A stretch of DNA of 64,000 nucleotides from Crocodylus rhombifer. Lineage: Eukaryota; Chordata; Crocodylia; Crocodylidae. Numbering within the stretch: the stretch's first letter is position 1; each line of letters opens with the position of its first letter. The position numbers were made by a program, and so were the translations under genes. The stretch lies in NCBI GenBank assembly GCA_038503035.1, contig JAVSML010025154.1, positions 744,001-808,000 on the forward strand, in the 5' to 3' direction. The notes beneath the pieces were generated by a model. That model searched no databases. It was not told the origin of the DNA and saw only the letters and a program-made list of their open reading frames with translations. Below, in pieces: positions 46,716 to 57,675 of this stretch.

Positions 46716-47645
46716 GAGACCTGTGCGAAATGGCTAGTATTCGCTTTGGATTTGGATTCGGCCAATTCGGGGGACAGTGATTCAATTCGGTGACTTGAAG
46801 CACTGTCCGAATTTGATTCAGCTGAATCTGATTCGGACATTCAGCTGCTGCCAAATCTCTGACTCAGCAATGGCTGCCCCGCCTGCCCCAGCTTCCTACA
46901 CTTGGGAAAAAAAAAGCCCCAGATCACCAGGTGCTGCCAGGTGGGGGGCAATCCCTGCAGCCCCCCACTATGTGGGGGGCTCCGCATGAGCCCCCCAACC
47001 AACCGTCCCCAGCTCCCCCAGCCCCACCATGGGTGCCCTGCCCAGGCCAAGTCTGGCGCTTTAAGAAAAAAAAAAAATGCATTCACCAGTCCTGCCAGCA
47101 GGGGGGCAATCTCCACTGCTCCACACCATGTGGGGGACTCTGCATGAGCCCCCAAAGCTCTGAGGCCACTGCAGGAGTGGTGAGTCCCAGGGTTTGGGGG
47201 TTTTTTTCCTTAAAGGGCCGGAGCTGGCCTGGGTGGGGCACCTGTGGAGGGGCTAGGGGAGCAAGGGGGATGGTTGGAGTGTTTATGCAGAGCCCCCAAC
47301 CCAGCAGCATGCAGTGAGCACCCAGGCTTTTTTTTTCTACAACTCTGGGAGCTGGGGTGGGCAGGAGTAGCCATGCGGTGGGCTGAGGGAGCAGGCAGGG
47401 GTCGGGGGGGCTGGGAGAATGGGGGTCAGGGGGGCCTGGCAGGGGTACTTAGCAGCTTGGAGTCTGGTTGCAGCTCCCTGCTGCATCCACTGGAGACTGC
47501 TCAAATCATCAAAGCTCTCTGAGAGCTTTGAATTGATTCAGACCTTTAATTGGTCCCGATTCAATTTGGATTCAGAAATTTGGCCAACGAATCAAGCCAA
47601 ATCTCCTCCAAATCAAATCACCACCCAAAGCTTCACACGGCCCTA
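46716..47645. mobile_element. 930 bp TAGGG-type hAT element nested in copy C
   Basis: The left tip is a diverged GAGACCTGTGCGAA and the right tip is GCTTCACACGGCCCTA. The flanks ctacccag (46708-46715) and ctgcccag (47646-47653) match at 7 of 8. Subterminal sequence is rich in gattcgg/ccgaatc phrases on both sides, giving long imperfect inverted repeats. The GC-rich core holds a roughly 165 bp repeat (ggggggcaatccctgca near 46947 and ggggggcaatctccact near 47102) and a G-quadruplex motif at 47404-47434. No transposase. Confidence 0.82.
47404..47434 (+). other. G-quadruplex motif inside the nested hAT
   Basis: G runs of 7, 3, 5 and 6 with loops ct, agaat and tca. Confidence 0.7.
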
Positions 47646-48002
47646 CTGCCCAGCACCAGTACAACTCCTTTCTGGCTGCAAGCTGTGCTCTCATCACAGC
47701 CTTGGGGAAGAGAAAGGGGACCAAGATAGAAGTGGCAGAGGCACACCTTTCAACTCCCCAGCCCCAAAGCAGCTCCCCTCTGTCTGGAAGCTACTTTTAC
47801 ACCACTGCCATGGGAAAGAGGCAGGGCAAAGAGAAGCAGCTGCGAGGGAGGCACAGCTTCCAGCTTACCAGCCTCAGCATAGCTCCTCACTCAACAACCT
47901 CAGTACAGCCACAGGCACAGACAAAGCCTTGCAGTTCTGTAGGCCACATACAGAGGCTCCCTGGGCCAGATCCAGCCCATGGGCTGTACACTGCCCACCC
48001 TG

Positions 48003-49674
48003 ATCTTCTGTCTGCTGATCATTAACCTCACTGGCATCCACCACCAGAGGTTACAGCTCTGATTAGAGAGACCAGAGGATATAGTTCTGATCATTCTGTT
48101 CACTAGATCCATTATCTATGAATTTATCTGGTCCATTTCTGAACCTGGCTGGCTATGCTAAATGCCTCCTACAACCTCCTTTGGTAACTAGTTCTACAGG
48201 TTAATTGTTCCTGCAGAGCATAGTTGATTTCTCTTGTTAGGTTTAAATCATAAATATTTCTGCAAAATTATTGCTCTTTATAACCTTCCATTTCTTACTC
48301 AACTACCTCTACCTCTTCATTTCTTACTCAACTACCTCTAACTCCTAACAATCATTTTAAAGAGAACTGCTTTAAAAAATCCCTTTCATTCTACAGATAT
48401 GTTACATTCCTTAATGCTCACTTTTTTCTGTTTTTATTGTTGTGTCCTTTTTCCCCTCTGCTAATCTCATGCTTGGGTTCACTTGATGTTTTCCCATTTT
48501 ACCACATCCAGGATTTCCATCCAGTTTTGACCCAGGCCCGCTGTTTTTTGCTTTACTACAGAAACAGTTCCATTGCAGTCAGTCCCTTAACCTAAAAAAT
48601 AATTAGATCTCAATTAGATTTTAACCTGAAAAAAATTAGGCCTGCCAACACTTAAAAAAAATCCTGAAAGAATTTTCAAGAATTTGTGTGTGGCATCGTG
48701 TATGATTTCTATACCTATAAAAACGATGCTTTATGAAGCTCACATTATGAACTTGAAGAAATTCCCACACATTTTTCAGTAGTTAGTTAAAAGAATAATG
48801 TAGAGTTCTGCTGTCAATCATCACACACAACATGAATAAATTCATCTACTTATCTTGACAAATTTTGAATTCTTGAAAAGTCAAATAAGGACTTCATTAA
48901 TTTGCAAATATATTTAAATCTAAACATTCCTGTTACCTAGAGCTGATGTTGGGACACAAAGAACTAAACATCAAGTTTCTTACAAATGCAGTTCTTACAA
49001 TGTCACACGCAGTTTGTTTGCAAATCAGGTCACTGGATTTTTTGAGGCATGATACCTTAACCTGTATGTTAAAATACCATACGGTCTCTCTGTTTTTATC
49101 ATTGTGAATTGTAAAATCACCAGCTATACTCTCCAGAAGTGGCACAAATTATAAAATGCATTTTTCCAGCTGTTTGGTTGCCAAATTTAAAAGAAAGAGA
49201 GCTCTGTAGTGGTCTAAAAAAGAGGCCAAGAACAATATAAAGACTTGTCTACATGGGGAAATAGCTTGGAATAGCTATTCCGCCGTAGTCCCTTTTGTGG
49301 ATGTTCCTATTCCACAGTAAGGGCCAAACATCCAAAAGGATGCATGGCCTTAAAATGCAATTTAAGCAGAATTTGAGGACCTAAGTCCTACCTCTGTCTT
49401 AGATGCGTGAAGGGCTGTACAAGACTACATTTTTGCCTAGTGTCCAAAGGACTGCCACTGTGCTTGCCAAGAACTGCTGCCACCTTGATAGAGATGAACA
49501 TTTCTGTGTCTATTCAAGCCTAAGGCTATTTGGCATTTACAAAGTAGGCATTTTTAGAGGCCTGAAATGGGGGGGAGGGGGAAGGGCTCAAAGCAGTCAG
49601 TCTCAATCTGGCAGGTTACAGCATAAATCACAGCAGCCATGGTCATTTCCATTCAAAAACGGGATTTTTAACAC
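48003..49674. other. Unique AT-rich non-coding sequence
   Basis: Contains the 29 bp duplication at 48289-48344. Near 49240 the phrase gacttgtctacatgggg resembles a DNA-transposon tip, with no partner found. Confidence 0.5.
48289..48344. repeat. 29 bp tandem duplication
   Basis: catttcttactcaactacct occurs at 48289 and again at 48318, identical across the unit except near its end. Confidence 0.93.
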
Positions 49675-49800
49675 AATGGCTGAAGATTAAAGCACTTGTC
49701 TGGGGAGTAGGAGAGGCATGTCCTGTACTCAGCTTGTGGGGATTCAAGTCCACATCTCCCACCTCCTATGAAAACGCCCTAGCCACCAGAGTATAGACTA
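49675..49800 (+). mobile_element. Possible tRNA-derived SINE head
   Basis: atggctgaagattaaagcac followed by tgtctggggagtaggagagg and ggggattcaagtccacat is laid out like a tRNA-type promoter, with an A-box-like region and a B-box-like gattcaagtcc. The tail gccctagccaccagagtata recalls the ends of reptilian SINEs. Diverged; not a tRNA gene. Confidence 0.4.
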
Positions 49801-49907
49801 GACTGGGATGCGGAAACACACTGGATTTCTTCTTGAAGCTGGAAAACTATTATGTAGAAAGGAAAGCAAGATTAATGGAGCCAGAGAAGGTGTGCAAAAG
49901 GAAGCAT

Positions 49908-50215
49908 GTAGCTTAGTGATTAGGGATGTCCTGAGGAAGGACAGACTCCTGGGTTCTTCTCCCTATTCTCCATACTATTTATATACTTTTACCAACAATT
50001 CATTGATACAAAAAAAATGCACTTAATGTAAAATGATTAAAATGTTCTTTTCAAGTCAGGCACCAAATTTAGACTGAAGTGCAACCCAGACACCTAAGTC
50101 CTGCTTTGGATTGGTCTTCAGTGTCTCTGTGCAGTTTCACTCATACAAAGGGGATACTATTACTTTCCCATTTCACAGGGGAGTTATGAGGTGCTCAGCT
50201 ATTACAGAAATGGTG
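49908..50215 (+). mobile_element. MIR-like SINE
   Basis: The tRNA-like head gtagcttagtgattaggg and ctcctgggttcttctcccta are followed, after about 100 bp, by tctctgtgcagtttcactca, aaaggggatactattac, cccatttcacaggggagt and tatgagg. Together these follow the MIR consensus order (tRNA-type head, CORE region, L2-type tail). The middle is diverged or interrupted. Confidence 0.5.
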
Positions 50216-53200
50216 GGAGGAATGCAAAATCCAAATGAACTTGTACCTAAAGCAAACTCCAGAATTTAGACATGCAACATCCATTTCAGAAGGGGGGGGG
50301 GAATCATATTACAAAATTTCTAATGATCTGAATGTTCAAATTAAAAGACACAGTTAAGGTAAAAAAGAGAGCAATTTTTTTTCATTAAAATTTTTCAAAG
50401 GTAAAGATTTCTTTCCCTCCCTCCCCTAGAATATTTTCTAGGAAATTGCCTGTTGTGATGCAAGGTTTTTATTTATCTGGTGGGCTGAAAGTGATGCTTT
50501 TATTTTCTGCTCTTTTTTTCTTTTTTTCTTATTTTATTGTACAGAGAGAAAAAAAAAGAAACCTGGTAGGAAAGGGGAGGGAGGATAAGAAAAAATTGGA
50601 CAAGTTCAGACCTTTTTTTTCTTTTGCTAATTATGTCAAAAAATGTAAAAGCCCTATAGTGGAGGGGAAGTAAAAGAGAATATTTTGGGGGATAAGTTAA
50701 TTAAACATGTTTACTAGATCCAACTTAATTTGACCACCTTGATTACTTTTTCCTCAATTCAGAGAAGGTCTGTATGCTGTTTTTTTAAATCTAGGAGTAC
50801 CCTGGAGAAGGAAGGAGCAAATTAACCGTCACTATGCCTTGAATAGTTTACTTGTGGGGGAAAAAAACACTTTCTTAAAGGATTATTAAATCATGCTTCT
50901 ATACAGCTGAAAGAATATTTACTTACCGAAGTGAAAATGGTTTTAATACAGAATTACCAGAGCAGACCACAGTGGGTAAACACATTCACTCCAAGGCATG
51001 GCTACAAAGAGGACGCTCAAGAAAGCTGAGACAAATTAGATGGAACTGAGAAATTAATGCACATAAATTAAAGAATATTATCCTTGTGTGGATACGTTCA
51101 TTTAGAAGTAAAGAAAGCTTACTTCACTGCAGCTTGATACTTCTACAGCAAACAAAGGCTGGCTCGCTTCTGAAGTGTTTACAGAAAGGTGTATGTGCTT
51201 TACCTTGTATATGTTATTGCTTACCTCACTTCAGTTAATTTGCTTTGTCTTTACTGAGTATCCACACATAGACTTTAAAAGTAGAAGCTTGGACATTTGG
51301 GAAAGGAATGGCTTTCAGAGCAGCATGCACTGAATTTTTATGACAAGTAGAAACTCCAGTGGTCAGGACAAACTGAATGGTTCTTGGCTGGGATTTCACC
51401 CTTTAATAAATTGTCAGGTCCTCAGGTGAGTTGCAGGAGTTCCTCATTCAGGTGACCCTACAGGGACAGACGCTTGTTCTTCCCTGAGGTCACATCCCTG
51501 AGTGCAATATATACAGTACTGATGCATGAGAACAATGTTTCAAAGAAGACCTATGCATGCATGTGGGGCAATTCCTAAATACGATTTATTTATTGTGGAG
51601 AGGAGGCATCATGAAATTTGTTTTCATTATTTTCCTTTAGGAAACTAGTCATGATCTACAGCTAAAGGGAAAAAAAGTTTATTATAATTTTGTATTAAGG
51701 TGCAACTACTAAAGGTTTTAACTCACTATGTTTGTACAGGAATCTGTTCCTTTCAGCTCAGTCCTTTTCCTACTGAAATTAATGGGAAATATGTAATTAA
51801 CTTCAACATGTAGCTGACTTCACAATAAAAGTATTTAATGTATGGGAGAGTTTGCAGGTGTTAAATCAGCCACCAGAGGGCTCCCCCACTTTGTCGGTTA
51901 ATGTAGTATACACAGACTAACTACATTTAAAAAAAAAAAAAACCTCTTAAAAGTTAGAAAGCTTAAGTGAAAGTTGTTAAAGCAAACAACACATAAGAAT
52001 GATACTCTTGGAAAATAAGAAATTTATTTTACTAAGAAGGAATAATGCATTCCCAAAAATATAAAGATGTTAATATTTTGGGAAAGGATTTTAAAAAGAT
52101 AAACAATTACAGTGAATTGGGAAAAAAAGTGTCACAGACTAAAATGTTCAAGGTAAAGTTCTGCTCTAATAAGGAACCCATATGGGTTTTAGTGAAACTA
52201 AAATAAATTGCAATGCCCTCTGGCAATACTAGATTCTTGAAGGGGCTGTTAAAATTTTCAGAGAAAGGCTACAAAATTGCTTGCAGACACTGTGAAAGAA
52301 AACTATACAGAAAACAATCAAAATGTACTGTTTTCTAAGAGTCAAGCAGGAATACTAATTATGTGGTTTAAAAATGCATTTGAGAAAGACCTGTATTTTT
52401 ATGTATAGATTAAAACTGGATTAATACTGGGAGGAAGAATAACTATAAATTGCAAGGGATCCTTCACTAAGACCATTGCAGTCAATTGTATTCCAACTCA
52501 AAAGAGCAAATTTAGTTTGAGGAATACTGACAAATGTCAAATGTATTTGGTGGCCAAATCATTACATTAAAAGTCCAAAGGTCCCAACCTTAGAAAAACC
52601 GCTGTCATTCCAACATGTGTTATGGGAAAAGTCAGGATTCAAATTAACAGCCTTTGTCTACCGTAGAGTTGTGTCCCCTGGTAGTCTAGGGAGAGCGCTA
52701 CAGAAACTCTGGCATATGCTCAGCAGAACTATGGTTATGTGGATCAACAGATACCTTTCCCCCATGCCTGCATGGATGATTATGATGGGGAATTTATTAG
52801 CCACTAAAACAGTAGCATTTTCTTTGCTGGTTCTGCTCATTCCGTATGCAAAGCCTGATTAACAGAGCTACAACAAGAAATGAATCTGGCCTCAAGTAAC
52901 TACACAACTTGTTTGGGAGAGCAAATACAATGTAACTTTCTGAACCAAACATAGTATTAATAATGGAAAAATAGCTGTGGAACAAATACATTTAGAACCA
53001 TGTTTACATTATCCTGCATGTTACAGGGACTAATGAAGGCTACGATTCAACATTGAAAAGGGTTCCATTACAATGTAATGCAATTGCTATAAGAATCATA
53101 TGGAGACACTGAAAGAGTAGGAATTACTTGTGCAAAAGGGAATTTCTAATGGATGCTGCAGTCCCAGTCTCATGTGAAACTGATTTACAGAAGAGAGGAC

Positions 53201-53424
53201 AAATGGAAGAAATTAGTAAGACTGAGAACCAATTTTTAAAATTTTATAGGAAGGAATTAAGACCTGTAGCTAAATTTAATATATAGTTTTATTACATTAT
53301 ATGCAAGAACAATGCAAGTCATTTGTGTATAGGTCATTTGTATAGAGGTTCTTAAGAGGTTGATATTTTAATTTCAATTCTAAACATACAACCAAAGGAA
53401 ACTGTGTAGACACTTAACTGAGAT
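50216..53424. other. Unique AT-rich non-coding sequence
   Basis: No gene recognised in 3.2 kb. G run at 50294-50302 and A-rich patches; frames of 60-81 codons only. Confidence 0.55.
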
Positions 53425-53543
53425 ACAGGAGGCAAACTCAGTTCCTACCTTTGCCAATGACCTGCTGTATGTTACTGGCTAAGTCTCTTCACTTGTACGT
53501 GTCTTGGTTCTCTAACTCATTTTTTTACTATAAACTTTCAAGA
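53425..53543 (+). mobile_element. MIR-like SINE fragment
   Basis: The blocks gttcctacctttgcca, tgacctgctgtatgttactg, gctaagtctcttcacttgta and ttggttctctaactc follow the middle and tail of MIR in order (…TAGCTGTGTGACC…CAAGTCACTT…CTCAGTTTCC…). Confidence 0.5.
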
Positions 53544-53618
53544 CAGGAGTCAACAACCCGTGAGTTGGATTAACCTGAAGAAATAGGTGGCGCACAGCTG
53601 AGCCACCATGCTGCCCAT
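53544..53618. mobile_element. Left tip of a hAT-like element interrupted by the next one
   Basis: CAGGAGTCAACAACCCGTGA resembles the CAGGGGTCAGCAAC-type tip of hAT elements. Its continuation should resume at 54319, but no right tip was found. Confidence 0.4.
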
Positions 53619-54318
53619 TAGGGCTGTGCGAAGCATCAGTCCCTGACTCGATACAGCTGAGATTTGGCCCAGTTCGGTGGCCAAATCTCTGAATCTGAAT
53701 CAAATCAGAGGACCCTTTAATCTCTCCTAATTGAATCAGAACCCTCCGAATAGATTCGGAGAGATTTGGAAAGATTTGGACATGAATCTTTAAATGTTTA
53801 AAGCTTTAAATGTTTTTTCTACATACCTCTAGGTAGCAGGGAATCACGATTGCTGTGATGCTGGGGCACATGGAGCATCCCATAAAAGCACACCACCCTC
53901 GCACCTCCCTGGCTTGGTGACTGGTGCCTCCTAGGTCTGGGGGGCACCCAGAGTCCCCCTGCAGCTGATCACCAAGCCGTGGGGGCCCCCCAGCACGCTC
54001 CCCAGCAGAGGACCAGAACTACTTCTGTTCCACTTCCGGGTTAGTCGCCAAGCACGTGGAGGGTCCCCCCACTCTCAATCTGCCCCAGCATCACAGTGAT
54101 CACGAGCTGCACCTGCTACATCAAGGCATGTAGAAAAACCTTTTAAAGCTGTGTCTGTGGCTGAATCACTGATCCTCTGAATTAGCATCAAATCTTCAGA
54201 TTTGGATTTGACTGAATCGAATCAGGGGCAGTGATCCAAATCAACAAATCGAATCATTGCCCCTGATTCAGGCCAAATCCAAATTTGAATCAAATAGGGC
54301 CTGCTTCACATACCCTTA
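53619..54318. mobile_element. 700 bp TAGGG-type hAT element with perfect target duplication
   Basis: The left tip TAGGGCTGTGCGAAGC pairs with the right tip GCTTCACATACCCTTA. The flanks are ctgcccat at 53611-53618 and again at 54319-54326, a perfect 8 bp duplication. The ends are rich in gaatc/gattc phrases, as in 46716-47645. A perfect 12 bp hairpin arm pair (54219-54230 with 54258-54269) lies near the right end. The GC-rich core has no coding sequence. Confidence 0.9.
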
Positions 54319-54326
54319 CTGCCCAT

Positions 54327-56881
54327 CTCATCTGCAATGTCCCCCTCTGCAGCCCTTCCTGCTGTTCTCTCATGTCTGTGGTTACTCTTGCTATACAATT
54401 TCCCCCTCTCCATTGCCACTGGGGCTAGAGATCATTAGAGAGGGTAAGTGCAGGTGGCTTGAGCACTCTGGGGGTGGAGATTGGCTCGCATAAACCAGAT
54501 CGTACATGAAAGCCCACAACAGCTGTTTGAGGGTAGCAACCATCTCTGACTGTACATAAGCACAGGTCGTAAATACAATGGTGCTTGCACTCAGGATAAT
54601 AATAGTTGTCACATTTCTCCTGGGAGAAAGCTTTTTGTCCTGGGATCCTACAGACTTGCAAGGCCACTGTCCCACTTCGAGCACCTGTGAAGTATGCAAG
54701 AACACATCTGATTTTATAAACAAAGAGGGTTGATATATTTTTATTAAACAAAGATTATTTCAACAAATGTCTTATTTTTAAAACTTACTCATGTAAATTC
54801 CATCTCTTATGATGCTGTTCGGCTAAGTACTGTGGGATCAAAGGCTTTCTAGGGGGATTGTTTTGTTTCTGTCTGTTCACAGGGCAGGCAAAGAGAAATG
54901 CAAGCTTAGCCCTTAGCCAAGAGGTGAATGTTAGGTCTTTTTTCCATGACTCCTCAGATTTTAGCCTTATTAATGAGACTGCAAGGAAGTCTGATTAGAG
55001 TGGTGTTGATTTTTGTTACACAAATATTTCTCCACTAGAGAATGGACTGAAACCAATATTGTTTTGAGGAAGAGGAAGACATTGTATGAGTAACAGTGTT
55101 GAGCCACTACTGCCTAGGGATGAATCTCCACTATTAATTTAGGAGTGAAAACCTCTACTTCACATTATCAATTCCGTCTTCAAGGCCTTAGTACATATAC
55201 TTCACAGTATCAATTATACCTTTGGTCACATCAGCTTCTCCTGATATGGTGGAATTTGTTATCCACAAGCTTTTTGGATCTGGTAGATCTCTCTGCTCTG
55301 CTTGGCATATGAATGCCTGATTAATCCTAGCAAAAGACTTCCAGTCCTCCTTTAGAAAACCATAGCAAGCAAAACTCCAAAACCAACTTTCCAAAGCTAA
55401 CCAAAGCATACCAATTTTCACTGAAGATTAGTGAACAAACCACATTTGGTTTAAGACAATGCTTTTCTGAAAGATGTCATGGCAAGGAAAAAAAGTAAGC
55501 ATTTGCAGGGGAAGGGGGAGAGCCATTACATGAAAACCTTTACTTTTTCAAACTGTCATCTACAAATGCTTTCCAGAACATTTCCAAATGTTCCTTTGGC
55601 AGAAGACTACACACAAAAATTTTCAGACATACTGGTTATATTTTGGCAAAATGAAAGAAGGGGTCAAACTCAGTCACATAGTGGAAAGCTGGTCACTCCC
55701 AGCTACTGCTTTTCTATAAACTGCAAAAATTTCTGGTTGTAAGCCAATATTTATTTATAGTCAACATTTATTTTTAGGTGTTTATTTTAGTTACTGAAAA
55801 ACAACTGCATTTAAGAAATATTTATTACTATCTGGAAAACCATTTTCATGTCCTCTGTCAGTGCTAATTTTTGGTCACTACTCTTGCCATCTATATACAG
55901 GCTGCATGCATTCATCACTATGGTATCAGAGCATCAGGAAGTTCTAATTTCTATACCTAATAATAAACTAAATTTTTAATTCTGCACTCAGCCCATACTC
56001 AAGGAAAATTCTCACTGAAATAAAACCTAACTTCTTCCTTAAGAAGTTTATTGTTGTTTTGAGGGGGGTTGTACATATAAAGACTGAGTAAAAACCAAGT
56101 ATATGATTTTTCACTATCATCATCATAAATTGATTATTACTGCTGGTGAAACCCTCTCTCAAATCTCTCATCCCATGGGGACTGAGCCATGTTCAAAACT
56201 AGATTCCTCCATCTTGATACAGAAATGGTCTTGGCTTAACTAGGTAAATGAGTAATGCACACAAAGTCAGTAGTGGTTTTTTATATATATATATAAACTT
56301 TGTCATTAGTAACCATTAAGGACCAGATAATGATAACTCTTTTTGCTTTTTTAACATCACTTGGTTTATCCTAGGTGCTAAAAGTTTTGTTAGTTAACAA
56401 ATCCTAACTAAAAGACTTTAAATACAGCATTCATTTTTCCAGTCTAGGATTTGGATGGTATCAGCCTACTGTGGACAAAGACATTTACCTTTAAAGCTTC
56501 ATTAGGTAGGGGTGGTTTTATTTATTTTTAAGCCATGTGGCTTAAAATATAGTATGAAATCCTAGTGTGGAGAAGGCATCTTTTAATTCTTATACACTGG
56601 GAGGTCTAGGTAAACCTCAATATCCTTCTCATTGTATTTGCCTTTACCTGTTAATAAATATACAAAACTACAACCTGTCTTATCCACATTAGGATTTACT
56701 ACGGTAGAAATTGTGCATTAGCAAATGCATAGTAAAAACCCATAATTTTTCCTGGTGTGAATATGCTTTCACATACTGGCATCTTCCAAATCCTAGTCTG
56801 CTAACTGTAGCCTTATCTGGTGAATTGGGCTAGATGGATGCACAGATCACTAAAAGTGTTGCAACAGACAAAGCTAAGATG
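54327..56881. other. Unique AT-rich non-coding sequence
   Basis: No gene recognised. A short (TA)n lies at 56281-56296. The 108- and 110-codon minus frames at 54391-54751 overlap in different frames and have no known domain. Confidence 0.5.
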
Positions 56882-56889
56882 AATTAGAA

Positions 56890-57667
56890 CAGGGATTGGC
56901 AACACTTTCTGTCCAAGGGGAAGGAGGCTAGAATGGCCCAACTTCAGTAGAATCAGGGAGTAATACGGCTGGATGGGGCTTCCAGAGGTCATCTAGTTCA
57001 CCCCCCTGCCTAAGGCAGGATCATCCCTATCCATACCATCCTATACAAACCATAATCTAACTCTTCATAAAACTACGAAAACCAGCATAACACAAAACAT
57101 GACACCCTAACCTGCCACATGTAAAGCAGGAAACCATGACAGCCAACGTCCCACTTCTATAAAAGGTTATTAATATATGCTCAAGAGATCCCAGGTAGAG
57201 GGCCACAGAGGAAGGCAAAAAATCCCCCACAGTCCATCCCAATCTGCCTATGTGGATTCCTTCCTGACCCCAAATATGGCAAGTGGTCTGCCCCTGGGTG
57301 AAGAGGCAAGACTGTCTAGCCAGAAACCTCTGGCTTTAAGTCCCAGCAGGATCACTGGCACACCTCAGTCAAAATCCCCAGTGCTGGCTGCAGCCAACCC
57401 CCAATGCCTCTGTAGAATGCTTTAAAACACCCTAAGACATGTAGCAGAAAGGCAGAGATGGGGCAACCAGCAAATGTAGGAGGAAAGTATGCATTAGGAC
57501 CCAGTCGTTGTTACCACTTCTCCTCACCACTCAGCTGCAATGTGGCACAGTGAAAGCCACCTCTGCTGGAGCCCAAGCAGCCAACTTTGGCACAGTGCAG
57601 GCAGGGCTCCCTGCAGCCGAATGCCACCAAAACCAAAGTTTCATGGACTGTAATTTGCCAGCCCCTG
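56890..57667. mobile_element. hAT-like CAGGG family, copy D, with perfect target duplication
   Basis: It begins CAGGGATTGGCAACACTTTC and ends ggactgtaatttgccagcccctg. The flanks are aattagaa at 56882-56889 and aattagaa at 57668-57675, identical. Most of the interior (about 56949-57425) is an inserted CR1 tail, so the original element was only about 300 bp. Confidence 0.88.
56949..57425 (-). mobile_element. CR1 3' untranslated region nested in hAT copy D
   Basis: It begins aatcagggagtaatacggct, then gcttccagaggtcatctag and cccccctgcctaaggcagga, the usual CR1 3' signature read on the opposite strand. It continues with gggccacagaggaaggcaaa and gattccttcctgaccccaaa, phrases typical of the 3' region of a reptilian CR1 subfamily. 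No ORF2 sequence is seen. The right limit is approximate. Confidence 0.62.
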
Positions 57668-57675
57668 AATTAGAA

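Larger units (their letters stand above)
46479..48002. mobile_element. hAT-like CAGGG family, copy C, split by a nested hAT
   Basis: It begins CAGGGGCTGGCAAACTTTTT and ends gggctgtacactgcccaccctg; the ends pair. About 600 bp is its own sequence (46479-46715 and 47646-48002) and the rest is the nested element. The flanks atctagac and atcttctg agree at only 4 of 8, so the target duplication has decayed. Confidence 0.75.

Noticed and set aside
46841..48025. Several frames of 75-194 codons on both strands
   Set aside because: They read across the boundaries of two nested hAT elements and their internal repeats, with no transposase motif.
49675..49990. tRNA-like sequences that might be tRNA genes
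   Set aside because: No cloverleaf can be folded with paired acceptor arms; context and following sequence fit tRNA-derived SINEs.
54391..54751. Two overlapping 108-110 codon minus frames with several Cys
   Set aside because: Different frames of the same stretch, no recognisable family, and no splice or promoter context that I can support.
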